A stretch of DNA of 64,000 bases from Vibrio sp. BS-M-Sm-2 (lineage in GTDB: Bacteria > Pseudomonadota > Gammaproteobacteria > Enterobacterales > Vibrionaceae). Below, piece by piece: positions 45,802 through 55,974 of the stretch. The position numbers and the translations under genes are program-made. Position 1 is the first letter of the stretch; each line of letters begins with the position of its first letter. The notes under the pieces were generated by a model. The model was not told the DNA's origin. It did no database searches and saw nothing but the letters and a program-made list of their open reading frames with translations. Location: assembly GCF_041504345.1 (NCBI RefSeq), contig NZ_CP167894.1:2728001-2792000 (forward strand), given 5' to 3'.

Positions 45802-46089
45802 ATGGAGTTGAGTCCTGTTTTTGCAAGGCGGCTATATTTAGCATTGTTAGTGGAAAGCCTTGATAGGCCAAATGTGCCTAAACTCATCGAAAAAACGGGG
45901 TGGCCTCGTCGTACTATTCAAGATGTACTCAAGGCGTTACCGGGGATCGGTATTGAACTTATGTTTGTTCAAGATGGGCGACGTCATAATGATGGCTATT
46001 ACCAGTTATCCGACTGGGGGCCATTTGACAGTCAATGGGTTATCCAGCGTAAAGGCGATATAGCAACAAGCCTTGGATTTAGTGCATAA
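45802..46089 (+). CDS. Small winged-helix/HTH DNA-binding protein
   Basis: 95 residues. AGGAGG at 45791-45796 is an ideal ribosome site for the ATG at 45802; a GTG at 45796 overlaps that site and is rejected. The middle (NVPKLIEKTGWPRRTIQDVL, KALPGIGIELMF) has the look of a winged helix-turn-helix, and the end has a beta hairpin with YYQLSDWG. Conserved in vibrios as a putative transcriptional regulator; targets unknown. Followed by a terminator. Confidence 0.72.
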   Translation: MELSPVFARRLYLALLVESLDRPNVPKLIEKTGWPRRTIQDVLKALPGIGIELMFVQDGRRHNDGYYQLSDWGPFDSQWVIQRKGDIATSLGFSA

Positions 46090-46116
46090 GCCAGCGAAAG
46101 CTGGCTTTCTTTTTTG
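46089..46116 (+). terminator. Terminator after the winged-helix gene
   Basis: Stem AGCCAGC / GCTGGCT with loop GAAA, then TTCTTTTTT. It overlaps the stop codon of the gene. Confidence 0.85.
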
Positions 46117-46181
46117 TAGTAGAAGTAGTCGTGGTAGCATCTCGCTCATTTTAGTGCTGAGCTACCTAATTACGTTTCTAT

Positions 46182-46514
46182 CTACTTACACAAATAAGCT
46201 GTGCCCAGCATGGTCACGGAAGTGGCAAAGTCTTGGGGAAGGGTAAATATCACGGTGTCTGCACCTAATTCAATGGCGTTGAATTTTAACTCGTTCATTG
46301 CGCCTTGAATCAGAGTGTCATTTGGGAAGAATAGATAGCTGTACCAGTGGCCTTCGCTGCCAGTGACTTCCCCTTTGTAATCGCACTTGTTGATATCAAT
46401 CAGTCCGTGATAATCCATTTTTACTTGGTCAGCTTCGCTATGGGGCATTGATGTCGGTGTCGTGCAACCTAGCAATGCACCACTTATAATCAAAGCGACT
46501 AATTCCTTTTTCAT
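46182..46514 (-). CDS. DUF4156-like lipoprotein
   Basis: 110 residues with lipoprotein signal (LLGC, Cys16). CDYKGEVTGSEGHWYSYLFF and NAIELGADTVIF fit the DUF4156 family of small surface lipoproteins (YjeI-like). Two further cysteines (in NKCDY and in AYLCK at the end) probably form a disulfide. Function unknown. It follows the DUF2956 gene by 12 bases. Confidence 0.7.
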   Translation of the reverse strand: MKKELVALIISGALLGCTTPTSMPHSEADQVKMDYHGLIDINKCDYKGEVTGSEGHWYSYLFFPNDTLIQGAMNELKFNAIELGADTVIFTLPQDFATSVTMLGTAYLCK

Positions 46515-46526
46515 ACGATTATCCTG

Positions 46527-46871
46527 TTATTTCATCAAATAAATTGCGAAGCCTATCCAGCTAGCGACCAATAGTAGCCACGGCAATTTATTGGCGTGAT
46601 TTGATGCGGTTTCAACGCTAGTGTTGATATCCTGCTCTTGAGCTTGGTGCGCTTGTTGAGTCTGCTTCTCTTTCTGTACACGTTTCTTTGCTTTATCAGC
46701 TTGGCGACTGCGTTCTTTTTGCTGTTTCTTATAGAGCGCAATGCCTTTCTCAATCCCCTGAGCAATCAATTTAGTTTGTTCTTTGGTTTGAGCGGGTTTT
46801 TGAGTCGCTTTGGCTATCTTCAGTGCTTCTTGTTGAGATTCAACAGACGGTGTACTAGTTTTCTTTTTCAT
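46527..46871 (-). CDS. DUF2956-family protein
   Basis: 114 residues: the N-terminal SVESQQEALKIAKATQKPAQ, TKEQTKLIAQGIEKGI is the DUF2956 pattern, followed by a very basic Gln/Lys-rich coiled stretch (YKKQQKERSRQADKAKKRVQ) and one C-terminal membrane segment (LPWLLLVASWIGFAIYLM). The protein is probably tail-anchored in the inner membrane. Function unknown. Confidence 0.75.
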   Translation of the reverse strand: MKKKTSTPSVESQQEALKIAKATQKPAQTKEQTKLIAQGIEKGIALYKKQQKERSRQADKAKKRVQKEKQTQQAHQAQEQDINTSVETASNHANKLPWLLLVASWIGFAIYLMK

Positions 46872-46965
46872 ACTGAGTTCGATAATTAAAACGGATTAAC
46901 CAATAAGATAACGCAAACCTAGTTAAGTATGAATGATTTGCGTTAAAGTGTTGGTTTGAAACTAA

Positions 46966-47442
46966 GTGAAAGTGAGATTTGTGCGGTACTCCATAGAACA
47001 ATACGATAAGCACGGCTTTTTAAAAGCCCCAATTCTATTATGGTTGGGTTGGCTGTTTCTTGCGAAAGCGCTGGTCGTGTTCATTGTTGCAGGTGCAAGT
47101 AGAGAGTCGGGAACCGATATTCTCGAGATCATCTATCCAGATCATCATATGTTTTATGTAGGGATCGCTTTGAGTATCCCTAGCTTGTTACTCATGTGGT
47201 TGTTTGGGCTAAGATCTCCAGATAGAAAGCGCCTGAATAAAGTCGTATCTTGGGGGCGTTGGGTCACTATGACGGCTATTTTAGCACAAGGCTCTCATAC
47301 GATTTATTTAATCTATTTGGATAACGGATGGTTCCGTTGGTCAAATGGTCTTACTCTATTGCTGCTCTTATGGTTAGCGCTTTATCTAACTAATAGTCAT
47401 GCCGCTAGGGATTGCTTTAAAGTGGTTGAGCACGAAGACTGA
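46966..47442 (+). CDS. DUF2919-family inner membrane protein
   Basis: 158 residues with four membrane segments (about 20-40, 61-79, 93-113 and 124-141). YSIEQYDKHGFLKAPILLWL at the start fits the DUF2919 (YfeZ) family. The start is uncertain: a GTG at 46966 is the earliest, GTG at 46981 is possible, and no ATG is near. In E. coli yfeZ lies beside yfeX, which encodes a DyP peroxidase; the same pair is seen here. Confidence 0.75.
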   Translation: MKVRFVRYSIEQYDKHGFLKAPILLWLGWLFLAKALVVFIVAGASRESGTDILEIIYPDHHMFYVGIALSIPSLLLMWLFGLRSPDRKRLNKVVSWGRWVTMTAILAQGSHTIYLIYLDNGWFRWSNGLTLLLLLWLALYLTNSHAARDCFKVVEHED

Positions 47443-47507
47443 TTCTCATCAAAACATTTGTCCTATTCACAATTATACTTAGAAGCTAAAAATGGAAGGA
47501 ATAATCT

Positions 47508-48431
47508 ATGCTTAACTCCTCAAATGAGCAGCCTAACGTTCAAAGTGCTATCTTGCCAGAAGCTGGGCCTTTCGCTCTTTACGTTCAACTTAAAGTGAAT
47601 GCTAACGCTACTAATGTACTCGCAGAAATTCAAAAGATTCCTGCGCTAATCGAAGGGCTCAATCAAACTCAACCAGATGCGAACTTAACGGCGTCAGTTG
47701 CGTTCTCAAAGGCTTTTTGGGATAAGTTCGAGCAAGCTGCTCCGTCTGACCTCATTGATTTCCCTGCGCTTGGCGAAGGTGATGTCACTGCACCGAGCAC
47801 ATTGTCTGATGTTCTGATTCACTGTCATTCAAATCGACACGATCTGCACTTCTTCATCCTACGTAAATTGCTATCTGAAGTAGCAGCAGACGTTGAAGTA
47901 GTTGATGAAACCTACGGTTACCGTTTCCTAGATTCACGTGACATGACCGACTTCGTTGATGGCACCGAAAACCCGAAAGACGCACAGCGCGCTGAAGTGG
48001 CGATTGTGCCTGAAGGTGAATTTGCTGGCGGTAGCTATGTGATGGTGCAACGTTTTGTGCACAACCTACCTGCTTGGAACCGATTGAATGTATCAGCACA
48101 AGAGAAAGTCGTGGGTCGTACTAAGCCCGATTCAATCGAGCTAGAAGATGTTCCTGCGGCGTCTCACGTTGGTCGTGTGGATATTAAAGAAGAAGGCAAG
48201 GGCCTTAAAATTGTTCGTCACAGCCTGCCTTACGGCACAGCAACGGGCGACCACGGCTTATTGTTCATTGCTTACTGTAATGTCCGTCATAACTTTGATG
48301 CGATGCTAGAGAGCATGTATGGCGTAACAGATGGTAAAACAGACCAACTGCTTCGTTTTACTAAAGCGGTGACAGGCGCTTACTACTTTGCTCCTTCAAC
48401 TGAGATGTTGAGTGCATTAACGGTTAAGTAA
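47508..48431 (+). CDS. yfeX: DyP-type heme peroxidase (YfeX-like)
   Basis: 307 residues, cytoplasmic. FVDGTENP is the GxxDG signature with the distal catalytic Asp. HVGRVD and IVRHSLPYG include the proximal heme region and a conserved Arg. DyP peroxidases oxidise dyes and porphyrinogens with hydrogen peroxide; the E. coli homologue has been discussed as a porphyrinogen oxidase. Ribosome site GGAAGG is 8 bases before ATG. A terminator follows. Confidence 0.92.
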   Translation: MLNSSNEQPNVQSAILPEAGPFALYVQLKVNANATNVLAEIQKIPALIEGLNQTQPDANLTASVAFSKAFWDKFEQAAPSDLIDFPALGEGDVTAPSTLSDVLIHCHSNRHDLHFFILRKLLSEVAADVEVVDETYGYRFLDSRDMTDFVDGTENPKDAQRAEVAIVPEGEFAGGSYVMVQRFVHNLPAWNRLNVSAQEKVVGRTKPDSIELEDVPAASHVGRVDIKEEGKGLKIVRHSLPYGTATGDHGLLFIAYCNVRHNFDAMLESMYGVTDGKTDQLLRFTKAVTGAYYFAPSTEMLSALTVK

Positions 48432-48455
48432 ATCGCCTCAAATAGAATAAATAAT

Positions 48456-48479
48456 GGGAGCCTCAGGGCTCCTTTTTTA
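48456..48479 (+). terminator. Terminator after yfeX
   Basis: Stem GGAGCC / GGCTCC with a 4-base loop and a run of six T. Confidence 0.8.
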
Positions 48480-48480
48480 T

Positions 48481-48507
48481 TAAAGCTTTAGATGAATTGG
48501 TCGATAT
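48481..48507 (+). promoter_or_regulatory. Sigma-28 (FliA) type promoter of flagellin 1
   Basis: TAAA, 15-base spacer, GTCGATAT: one mismatch in the GCCGATAA core. It lies 45 bases upstream of the first flagellin start. Confidence 0.7.
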
Positions 48508-48552
48508 AAGAGCAATCGTGAGTTTTATTCATCTTTTTGTAAGTGAAGGTCT

Positions 48553-49686
48553 ATGGCTATAACTGTTAATACAAATGTCTCAGCGCTGGTGGCTCAGAGG
48601 AATCTGTCGAATGCCAACAACATGCTGAACCAATCTTTGGAGCGCTTAGCTTCAGGGAGTCGTATTAATAGTGCAAAAGACGATGCGGCTGGCTTACAAA
48701 TTTCGAATCGATTAGAAGCGCAGATGAGCGGCATTGATGTCGCGGTTCGAAACGCTAACGACGGAATCTCCATTATGCAGACGGCAGAAGGAGCAATGAA
48801 TGAAACCACTAATATCATGCAGCGCATGAGAGATTTGTCCCTACAAGCGAGTAACGGGTCGAATAGCTCATCGGAACGAATCGCTATTCAAGAGGAAGTC
48901 ACCGCCTTAAATGACGAGCTGAATCGAATTGCAGAAACCACCTCATTCGGTGGTAAAAAACTCCTCAACGGCAGCTTTGGACATACCTCTTTTCAAATCG
49001 GTGGCAGTTCTGGCGAAGCGGTGCAGATAGGCTTAAAAAGCATGCGTACCGATGACATCAACATGGGTGGATTTAGCTATGTCTCCAATGGTATGGCTAG
49101 TAATTCATGGGAAGTGAAATCAAACCAGAATGATATGACGATGTCGTTTACCGATCGTTTTGGTCAGCCACAAGAGATCACCATCAACGCGAAAGCGGGC
49201 GATGATATTGAAGAGCTGGCGACCTACATCAATGGTCAGACGGATCTCGTGTCAGCTTCGGTTAATGATGACGGGCAACTTCAGATCTATATGTCTGGCG
49301 AAGATACTGCGGGCACGATCTCTTTTTCAGGTTCTTTAGCCAGTGAGCTTTCGATGTCGGCGGGTTATTACGAATCTGTCGATGACATCAATGTCACCGA
49401 TGTGGGTGGAGCGCAACGTGCAGTTTCTATTTTAGATACAGCAATGAAGTACGTGGATAGTCATCGTTCTGAGTTAGGCGCAATGCAAAACCGTTTTGAT
49501 CATGCGATTAATAATCTCGAAAATGTTCATGAGAACTTGGCTACATCAAACAGCAGAATCAAAGATACCGATTACGCTAAAGAAACCACTCAAATGCTTA
49601 AGCAACAAATTTTGCAGCAAGTGAGCACAACGATACTCGCTCAAGCCAAGCAAGCTCCGAATCTCGCTTTAACGTTATTAGGTTAA
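48553..49686 (+). CDS. Flagellin 1 (polar flagellum filament)
   Basis: 377 residues. The N-terminal D0/D1 ([37 protein letters not shown]) and C-terminal D1/D0 ([33 protein letters not shown]) regions are conserved; the centre is the variable surface part. Vibrio filaments are built of several flagellins. Compared with flagellin 2 the codon choice is less adapted to high expression (more rare codons such as CGA and ATA), so this is probably a minor filament component. Which of flaA-flaF it is I cannot say. Confidence 0.92.
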   Translation: MAITVNTNVSALVAQRNLSNANNMLNQSLERLASGSRINSAKDDAAGLQISNRLEAQMSGIDVAVRNANDGISIMQTAEGAMNETTNIMQRMRDLSLQASNGSNSSSERIAIQEEVTALNDELNRIAETTSFGGKKLLNGSFGHTSFQIGGSSGEAVQIGLKSMRTDDINMGGFSYVSNGMASNSWEVKSNQNDMTMSFTDRFGQPQEITINAKAGDDIEELATYINGQTDLVSASVNDDGQLQIYMSGEDTAGTISFSGSLASELSMSAGYYESVDDINVTDVGGAQRAVSILDTAMKYVDSHRSELGAMQNRFDHAINNLENVHENLATSNSRIKDTDYAKETTQMLKQQILQQVSTTILAQAKQAPNLALTLLG

Positions 49687-49874
49687 TGAATTACCTCGAA
49701 TCTTATAAAGGTATTTCAGCTTAATCAGTCTGTTTGGTTAATTAAAATACAAATTATTGCTCGACCGACTTCTCGGCAACTTTAGCGTTTTTCTCATCTT
49801 TTTTTGATAATTTTACTGCCAGTCACGCTTTCTTCTCCTTTATCGCTATTTCTTTAATTTTGTTGTTTTTTTCC

Positions 49875-49901
49875 TAAAGGTTTCGCCAATCACGCCGTTA
49901 T
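49875..49901 (+). promoter_or_regulatory. Sigma-28 (FliA) type promoter of flagellin 2
   Basis: TAAA, 15-base spacer, GCCGTTAT, one mismatch to consensus. It lies 81 bases before the start codon, leaving a moderately long leader. Confidence 0.75.
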
Positions 49902-49982
49902 TAAAAGTAACTTAGAGATAACTACTTGGTTTTCCGAGACGTCGGAAACCGCTATACCGGAAAATCAATTGGAGAAATCACC

Positions 49983-51116
49983 ATGGCAGTGAATGTAAAT
50001 ACAAACGTTTCAGCGATGACAGCGCAACGTTACCTAAACAACGCAAACAGCGCACAACAAACATCAATGGAGCGTCTAGCTTCAGGCTCAAAAATCAACA
50101 GCGCAAAAGATGACGCTGCGGGCCTACAAATCTCTAACCGTTTGAACGTTCAGAGCCGCGGCCTTGATGTTGCAGTACGTAACGCGAACGACGGTATCTC
50201 GATTGCACAAACTGCTGAAGGTGCAATGAACGAGACGACTAACATCCTGCAACGTATGCGTGATTTGTCTCTACAATCTTCAAACGGCTCAAACTCAAAA
50301 TCTGAGCGTGTAGCGATTCAAGAAGAAGTAACAGCACTGAACGATGAACTAAACCGTATCGCGGAAACGACGTCTTTTGGTGGCAACAAGCTGCTTAACG
50401 GTACTCACGGTACTAAATCATTCCAAATCGGTGCAGATAACGGTGAAGCGGTAATGCTTCAACTGAAAGACATGCGCTCTGATAATGCTCAGATGGGTGG
50501 TAAGAGCTACCAAACTGAGAACGCGAAAGACAAAGATTGGAACGTTCAAGCTGGCTCTAACGACCTAAAATTGTCGTTCACTGATAACTTCGGTCAAGCA
50601 CAAGAAATCGACATCAACGCAAAAGCGGGTGACGATATCGAAGAGCTAGCAACGTACATCAACGGTCAACAAGACTCTGTGAAAGCGTCTGTAACTGAAG
50701 ATGGTAAGCTACAAATGTTTACTGGTAACAACAAAGTTGAAGGCGAAGTGGCATTCTCTGGCAGCCTTGCTGGTGAACTAGGCATGCAACCTGGCAAAGA
50801 CGTAACGGTTGATACTATCGACGTAACATCAGTTGGTGGCGCACAAGAGTCTGTAGCCGTTATCGATGCGGCACTTAAGTATGTAGACAGCCACCGTGCT
50901 GAGCTAGGTGCTTTCCAAAACCGTTTCGACCACGCTATCAGCAACTTAGACAACATTAACGAGAACGTTAACGCATCTAAGAGCCGTATTAAAGATACCG
51001 ATTTCGCGAAAGAAACGACTCAGATGACTAAGTCTCAGATCCTTTCTCAAGCTTCAAGCTCGATTCTTGCTCAAGCGAAGCAAGCTCCGAACTCGGCACT
51101 TAGCCTACTAGGTTAA
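49983..51116 (+). CDS. Flagellin 2 (polar flagellum filament)
   Basis: 377 residues starting [17 protein letters not shown] at the ATG at 49983, preceded by GGAGAA. The frame is open 19 codons upstream, but this reaches into the leader and is not family sequence. The same end domains as flagellin 1 are seen ([32 protein letters not shown]). Codon use is strongly biased toward preferred codons, as expected of an abundant filament subunit. The pair arose by duplication. A terminator follows at 51216. Confidence 0.92.
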   Translation: MAVNVNTNVSAMTAQRYLNNANSAQQTSMERLASGSKINSAKDDAAGLQISNRLNVQSRGLDVAVRNANDGISIAQTAEGAMNETTNILQRMRDLSLQSSNGSNSKSERVAIQEEVTALNDELNRIAETTSFGGNKLLNGTHGTKSFQIGADNGEAVMLQLKDMRSDNAQMGGKSYQTENAKDKDWNVQAGSNDLKLSFTDNFGQAQEIDINAKAGDDIEELATYINGQQDSVKASVTEDGKLQMFTGNNKVEGEVAFSGSLAGELGMQPGKDVTVDTIDVTSVGGAQESVAVIDAALKYVDSHRAELGAFQNRFDHAISNLDNINENVNASKSRIKDTDFAKETTQMTKSQILSQASSSILAQAKQAPNSALSLLG

Positions 51117-51215
51117 TCGATTGAAAGGCCACGTTGACTATAAGCATGGTTGATCATAAGCGTTAACGTTAGGCTTCCACAAATTAGCTCGTGGTGAGAG
51201 ATGAGCGCTAAACAG

Positions 51216-51238
51216 ACCCAGCTTCGGCTGGGTTTTTT
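51216..51238 (+). terminator. Terminator after flagellin 2
   Basis: Stem CCCAGC / GCTGGG with the stable loop TTCG and six T. Confidence 0.9.
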
Positions 51239-51302
51239 ATTGCCTGCGATTTGGTGAAGGTGTATTGGGAAAAGTGCAATGTTGGTAAGCGGGAGCAAAA
51301 AC

Positions 51303-51437
51303 GAGATTCCCTATCACGTTCGTTCCTCACTGTAGGGGGAATGATGGGAGTTGGGAAGTGGTGATTTTCTCGCTTACTACATCGAAGCAATCTTTCGTCA
51401 TTCCAGAACCGAGTAGAACAAGGTATCAGGAATCTGC
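51303..51437. repeat. Pair of inverted intergenic repeats (REP/MITE-like)
   Basis: Two units of about 45 bases in opposite orientation: GAGATTCCCTATCACGTTCG to GGGGGAATGATGG (51303-51347) and CGTCATTCCAGAACCGAGTA to ATCAGGAATCTGC (51395-51437). Reverse-complementing one aligns its TCATTCC and GGAATCT ends with the other. Similar dispersed repeats are common in vibrio genomes, in my recollection. The rest of the 51117-51730 gap has only two terminators and no convincing gene. Confidence 0.6.
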
Positions 51438-51677
51438 TTTTGATCGAGAAGTAAGTCAGATGTTAGGGTTCTTGTTGTGGTCGAAAGACATACTGCGTGA
51501 TCTAACGTGTGGGACCTGCGCCAAGGGTGGTGTTTTGTGTGGTTTAATAACAAAGTAGGGTTACGTTGGTAATTAATAATTGGGTATTACTGTGGCTTAT
51601 TGAGGGATTGTTTACAGCGAGGTGAGGAGTAGTAATCAGAACTGTTGTTTAAGGAACTCGAGCCAAATAACAGGCAC

Positions 51678-51706
51678 AAAAAACGCCACCCTTAGGTAGC
51701 GTTTTA
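51678..51706 (-). terminator. Terminator after crr
   Basis: On the minus strand AAAACGCTACC, loop TAAG, GGTGGCGTTTT, then T. One mismatch within the stem. Confidence 0.8.
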
Positions 51707-51730
51707 ATTAAAGCTGATAAGTAATCGAGA

Positions 51731-52240
51731 TTACTTAGTTACTTTAAGAACTGGAGTTTCGCCAACAGTTACAGAACCAGAAAGCTTGTTCAGCTCCTTG
51801 ATTTCGTCCATGTTAGAGATAACAACTGGAGTAAGCGTAGATTTCGCTTTCTCTTCTAGAAGCGCTAGGTCGAAAGTGATGATAGTGTCACCAGCTTTAA
51901 CAGATTGACCTTCTTCAGCTACACGAGTGAAGCCTTCGCCTTTAAGTTCAACAGTATCGATACCGAAGTGAACGAAAAGCTCAACACCGTCGTCAGACTC
52001 GATAGAGAATGCGTGGTTAGTTTCGAAGATCTTACCGATAGTACCGTTAACTGGAGCTACCATTTTGTCGCCAGCTGGTTTGATAGCGATGCCGTCACCA
52101 ACGATTTTTTCAGCGAAAACTACATCTGGCACGTCTTCGATGTTTACGATTTCACCAGAAAGAGGTGCGATGATTTCGATTGCACCAGCATCAGCGCTGT
52201 CATCAGATACAAGCTTTTTCAGTTTGTCAAACAGACCCAT
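51731..52240 (-). CDS. crr: PTS glucose-specific EIIA component
   Basis: 169 residues. Phosphorylated His91 in [13 protein letters not shown] and supporting His76 in [10 protein letters not shown] are visible. EIIA-Glc passes phosphate from HPr to EIICB and, in its two states, controls adenylate cyclase and excludes inducers of non-PTS sugars. It is the last gene of ptsH-ptsI-crr, 106 bases after ptsI. Confidence 0.97.
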   Translation of the reverse strand: MGLFDKLKKLVSDDSADAGAIEIIAPLSGEIVNIEDVPDVVFAEKIVGDGIAIKPAGDKMVAPVNGTIGKIFETNHAFSIESDDGVELFVHFGIDTVELKGEGFTRVAEEGQSVKAGDTIITFDLALLEEKAKSTLTPVVISNMDEIKELNKLSGSVTVGETPVLKVTK

Positions 52241-52346
52241 TGTGTCATGCTCCTAACGTTTAGTTTTATTCTGTAGAATATACTATACCAATCTAACAAA
52301 TTAGACGACTATTTTTAGCCGTCTAACTTTATTAAGCATTTGGCGA

Positions 52347-54071
52347 TTACTGAGTTTTCTCAGCGATGAATTTTTCTACGCAAGCTTCAATTTCTGCAGC
52401 TGTAGGTAGAGATAGTGCTTCGTCAGCCATAGCTTTAACTTCAGCGAAGTTAGAGTTACGGATTACTTTCTTAACTTTAGGGATAGAGATACCGCTCATA
52501 GAGAACTCATCTAGACCCATGCCAAGAAGAAGTAGCGTTGCACGCTCATCACCAGCAAGCTCACCACACATACCAGTCCACTTACCTTCAGCGTGTGATG
52601 CATCGATCACTTGCTTGATTACTGTAAGAACAGCAGGAGATAGTGGGTTGTATAGGTGAGAAATCATTTCGTTACCACGGTCTACCGCAAGAGTGTATTG
52701 CGTTAGGTCGTTAGTACCGATAGAGAAGAAAGATACTTCTTTCGCTAGGTGGTGTGCGATTGCAGCTGCTGCTGGAGTCTCAACCATTACGCCGATTTCG
52801 ATTTCTTCATCGAAAGCTAGGCCTTCAGCGCGAAGTTCAACTTTGTACTCTTCGATTGCTTTTTTCAGTTCACGGATCTCTTCAACAGAAATGATCATTG
52901 GGAACATGATACGTAGTTTACCGTGTGCAGATGCACGTAGGATGCCACGTAGTTGGTCACGTAGGATTTCACGACGATCCAAGCTGATACGTACTGCACG
53001 CCAGCCTAAGAAAGGGTTCATCTCTTGTGGAAGGTCCATGTATGGTAGGTCTTTATCGCCACCGATATCCATAGTACGGATAATCACTGACTCACCTTCC
53101 ATTGCTTCTGCTACTTCTTTGTAAGCAACGTATTGCTCTTCTTCAGTAGGAAGCGCGTCACGGTCCATAAATAGGAACTCAGTACGGTACAGACCAACGC
53201 CTTCACCGCCGTTACGCAGGATACCGTCACAGTCTTTTACTGTACCGATGTTGCCACAAACTTCTACACGGTGACCGTCTAGAGTTTCAGCATGTAAATC
53301 TTTTAGTTTTGCTAGTTCAACCGCTTCTGCTTCGAAATCTTCTTTGATTTTTTTAGCTTCTGCTAATTCAGCATCTGAAGGGTTGATGATGATCTTGTTG
53401 TTCATCGCGTCTAGCACAAGCATGTCGCCGTTCTTAACTTGCTTAGTGATATCGTTAGTACCAACGATAGCTGGAAGCTCTAGAGAACGTGCCATGATTG
53501 AAGTATGAGATGTACGACCGCCGATGTCACAAGCGAAACCAAGAACGTAGTCTAGGTTGATTTGTGCAGTTTCAGATGGCGTTAGGTCGTAAGCTACTAG
53601 GATAACTTCTTCATTGATATCTGCTAGAGATACAATGTTGATGCCTAGAGCATTTTTAACGAAACGAGTACCGATATCACGGATATCAGTTGCACGTTCT
53701 TTTAGGTACTCATCATCAAGAGACTCTAGTGCAACAGCTTGCTCTTCGATCACAGTGTGGATCGCGTTGTCTGCGTGCATTTTGTCTTTCTTGATGAGTG
53801 CTAAAATCTCTTCTTCTAGCTCTTCATCTTCAAGCAGCATGATGTGGCCTTCAAAGATTGCTTCTTTTTCTTCGCCAAAAGTTTCAAGTGCTTTTTGCTT
53901 TACAACTTCAAGTTGTTGAGAAGATTTGTTACGAGCGTCAAAGAAACGCTGAACTTCTGCTTCAACTTGATCGTCTGAGATAGATTGAGTGTTTAGGACA
54001 ATTTCATCTTCTTGAAGTAGTAGTGCTTTACCGAAAGCAATACCAGGAGATGCTAGGATGCCTGAAATCAT
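52347..54071 (-). CDS. ptsI: PTS enzyme I (phosphoenolpyruvate-protein phosphotransferase)
   Basis: 574 residues. The phosphorylated His189 is in [20 protein letters not shown]; the PEP-binding domain shows [32 protein letters not shown], and the catalytic Cys in GMCGELAGD. Enzyme I starts the PTS phosphate relay by transferring phosphate from PEP to HPr. Middle gene of the ptsH-ptsI-crr operon. Strong codon bias fits high expression. Confidence 0.98.
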   Translation of the reverse strand: MISGILASPGIAFGKALLLQEDEIVLNTQSISDDQVEAEVQRFFDARNKSSQQLEVVKQKALETFGEEKEAIFEGHIMLLEDEELEEEILALIKKDKMHADNAIHTVIEEQAVALESLDDEYLKERATDIRDIGTRFVKNALGINIVSLADINEEVILVAYDLTPSETAQINLDYVLGFACDIGGRTSHTSIMARSLELPAIVGTNDITKQVKNGDMLVLDAMNNKIIINPSDAELAEAKKIKEDFEAEAVELAKLKDLHAETLDGHRVEVCGNIGTVKDCDGILRNGGEGVGLYRTEFLFMDRDALPTEEEQYVAYKEVAEAMEGESVIIRTMDIGGDKDLPYMDLPQEMNPFLGWRAVRISLDRREILRDQLRGILRASAHGKLRIMFPMIISVEEIRELKKAIEEYKVELRAEGLAFDEEIEIGVMVETPAAAAIAHHLAKEVSFFSIGTNDLTQYTLAVDRGNEMISHLYNPLSPAVLTVIKQVIDASHAEGKWTGMCGELAGDERATLLLLGMGLDEFSMSGISIPKVKKVIRNSNFAEVKAMADEALSLPTAAEIEACVEKFIAEKTQ

Positions 54072-54207
54072 AGCCTTACCTTAGTTGTTCAACTGTAAAC
54101 GGGAGAGTGTGTGACTTTAAGTCGTCGACTAATGTCGCGCTTATTCCTATCTATTTCGAACAAAGCCACTTTGCTATGCAAAATGGCTTTGAAAGAAGGA
54201 GACCGTA

Positions 54208-54465
54208 TTAGTGTAGTTGATCCATAAGAGCAACTAGGTGGTCTACTGCTTGCTGAGCTTGAGGACCTTCAGCTGAAATAGTAACGTTAGTACCTTTTAC
54301 TAGGCCTAAAGTTTGTAGTTTGAACAGGCTTTTCGCGCTAGCGCTTTTGCCGTTAGAAGTCACTGTGATGTCAGCGTCGAAAGATTTTGCTTCTTTAACG
54401 AACTGTGCAGCTGGACGAGTGTGAAGACCGTTTTCTGCTGTGATTTCTACTTGCTTCTCGTACAT
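54208..54465 (-). CDS. ptsH: Phosphocarrier protein HPr
   Basis: 85 residues with the active His15 in [15 protein letters not shown] and the conserved Ser46 region [15 protein letters not shown]. HPr takes phosphate from enzyme I and passes it to EIIA proteins. First gene of the pts operon. The 302 bases upstream (54466-54767) hold its promoter region and the cysK terminator; the gap of 136 bases to ptsI is unusually long but I see no clear hairpin. Confidence 0.97.
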   Translation of the reverse strand: MYEKQVEITAENGLHTRPAAQFVKEAKSFDADITVTSNGKSASAKSLFKLQTLGLVKGTNVTISAEGPQAQQAVDHLVALMDQLH

Positions 54466-54714
54466 TTTATATACCCCAATTAATTTATTTTTTGTAAGTT
54501 TGTAACCAGATTAGCTTAACTGCTTTAGCTCAAATGCGCTAGAGGCTAGTACGCCATGTTCGTGTTAGAACTTAGACTGGTTATAAATTTTTATCCAGCC
54601 ATGGTCGTCTTTTGTTGAGTACTCATGACTTTCAGAATTTGTTTATTGCTTCTTTTATTTTGAAGCGAAAAATAAAACAGACCCGATATTACCAAAGGTG
54701 GGGCAGGGATCAAC

Positions 54715-54741
54715 AAAAAAGCCCCTAAACGGGGCTTTTTT
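54715..54741 (-). terminator. Terminator after cysK
   Basis: Stem GCCCC / GGGGC, five-base loop, flanked by A6 and T6. Works for cysK on the minus strand. Confidence 0.85.
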
Positions 54742-54767
54742 GGACGAAAAATTGATTTGACCACATA

Positions 54768-55736
54768 TTATTGTTGGTTCTCTTTTTCCGTAAAGATGCC
54801 AGCAAATAGCGCGGTACTTAGGTAACGCTCGCCTGAACTTGGTAGTACAGTAACGATGGTTTTTCCTGCAAATTCAGGTAGTTCGGCGATTCTGTTCGCT
54901 GCTACAACTGCCGCGCCAGATGAGATGCCTGCAAGAATACCTTCTTCTTTCATTAGGCGTTGAGCCATCTCAATCGCTTCTTCAGAAGTTACCGATTCAA
55001 CACGGTCAATAATCTCTAAATCTAGGTTTCCAGGGATGAAACCTGCACCGATACCTTGAATTTTGTGTGGCGCTGGTTTGATTTCTTCGCCTGCAAGTGC
55101 TTGTGCAATCACTGGAGACTCTGCTGGCTCAACCGCTACAGAAGTGATCGCTTTGCCTTTTTCACCTTTAATGTAACGACTTGTACCAGTGATAGTACCG
55201 CCAGTACCAACACCCGCTACAAACACGTCGATTTCGCCGTCTGTTGCTTCCCAAATTTCAGGACCAGTCGTCTGCTCGTGAATCTGTGGGTTTGCTGGGT
55301 TGTTGAACTGTTGTAGTAATAGGTATTTACTTGGATCTGAAGCAACAATCTCTTCAGCTTTTGCAATTGCGCCGTTCATGCCTTTTGGTGCTTCAGTGAG
55401 CACTAGATTTGCGCCAAGCGCTTTAAGCAGCTTACGACGTTCTAGGCTCATTGACTCAGGCATAGTTAGCGTTAGTTTGTAACCGCGCGCTGCTGCTACG
55501 AATGCAAGAGCAACACCTGTGTTACCACTGGTAGGTTCAACAAGCTCGATACCTGGCTTAAGCGTACCTGCTTTTTCTGCTTCCCAGATCATGTTTGAAC
55601 CGATACGACACTTAACGCTGAAGCTTGGGTTACGAGCTTCGATCTTAGCTAGGACGTTGCCTTTGCTTACTTTGTTAAGGCGGACTAGAGGTGTGTTACC
55701 AATCGTTAGGGTGTTGTCTTCGTAGATCTTGCTCAT
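54768..55736 (-). CDS. cysK: Cysteine synthase A (O-acetylserine sulfhydrylase)
   Basis: PLP enzyme forming cysteine from O-acetylserine and sulfide. The PLP Lys42 is in [11 protein letters not shown], the substrate loop is [13 protein letters not shown], and the glycine-rich phosphate-binding loop is [14 protein letters not shown]. The start at 55736 ([20 protein letters not shown]) is the family start; five upstream codons are left out. 322 residues. cysZ is upstream on the same strand, as in E. coli, a sulfate uptake/cysteine module. Confidence 0.97.
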   Translation of the reverse strand: MSKIYEDNTLTIGNTPLVRLNKVSKGNVLAKIEARNPSFSVKCRIGSNMIWEAEKAGTLKPGIELVEPTSGNTGVALAFVAAARGYKLTLTMPESMSLERRKLLKALGANLVLTEAPKGMNGAIAKAEEIVASDPSKYLLLQQFNNPANPQIHEQTTGPEIWEATDGEIDVFVAGVGTGGTITGTSRYIKGEKGKAITSVAVEPAESPVIAQALAGEEIKPAPHKIQGIGAGFIPGNLDLEIIDRVESVTSEEAIEMAQRLMKEEGILAGISSGAAVVAANRIAELPEFAGKTIVTVLPSSGERYLSTALFAGIFTEKENQQ

Positions 55737-55974
55737 GCGATATTCCTTCATTTAATGACAGAACTAAACGTAGTATATCAATCACTTTACCGTCTAGTGT
55801 CTTTCGATGTTTTTTCAGCTTGAATTTAGATTAAACAAGTTGAAAAAAAGGTAAAAGGATTAAAAAGTTATATCATATAGATATGTAGCAGAATTGACGC
55901 CTATCTTTATTGAAATCAGAACTTCAAAAAGATAGGCGAAACTAGGAAGTATAGGCAGGGTTAGAGACGAGGAC

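Noticed and set aside
51358..51558. Open frame in the flagellin-crr gap
   Set aside because: It runs through the inverted repeat element and has no ribosome site or conserved pattern.
53614..53919. Serine-rich open frame opposite ptsI
   Set aside because: It is the antisense shadow of a highly biased ptsI coding region; low-complexity Ser runs come from the reverse of acidic Glu/Asp codons and there is no ribosome site.
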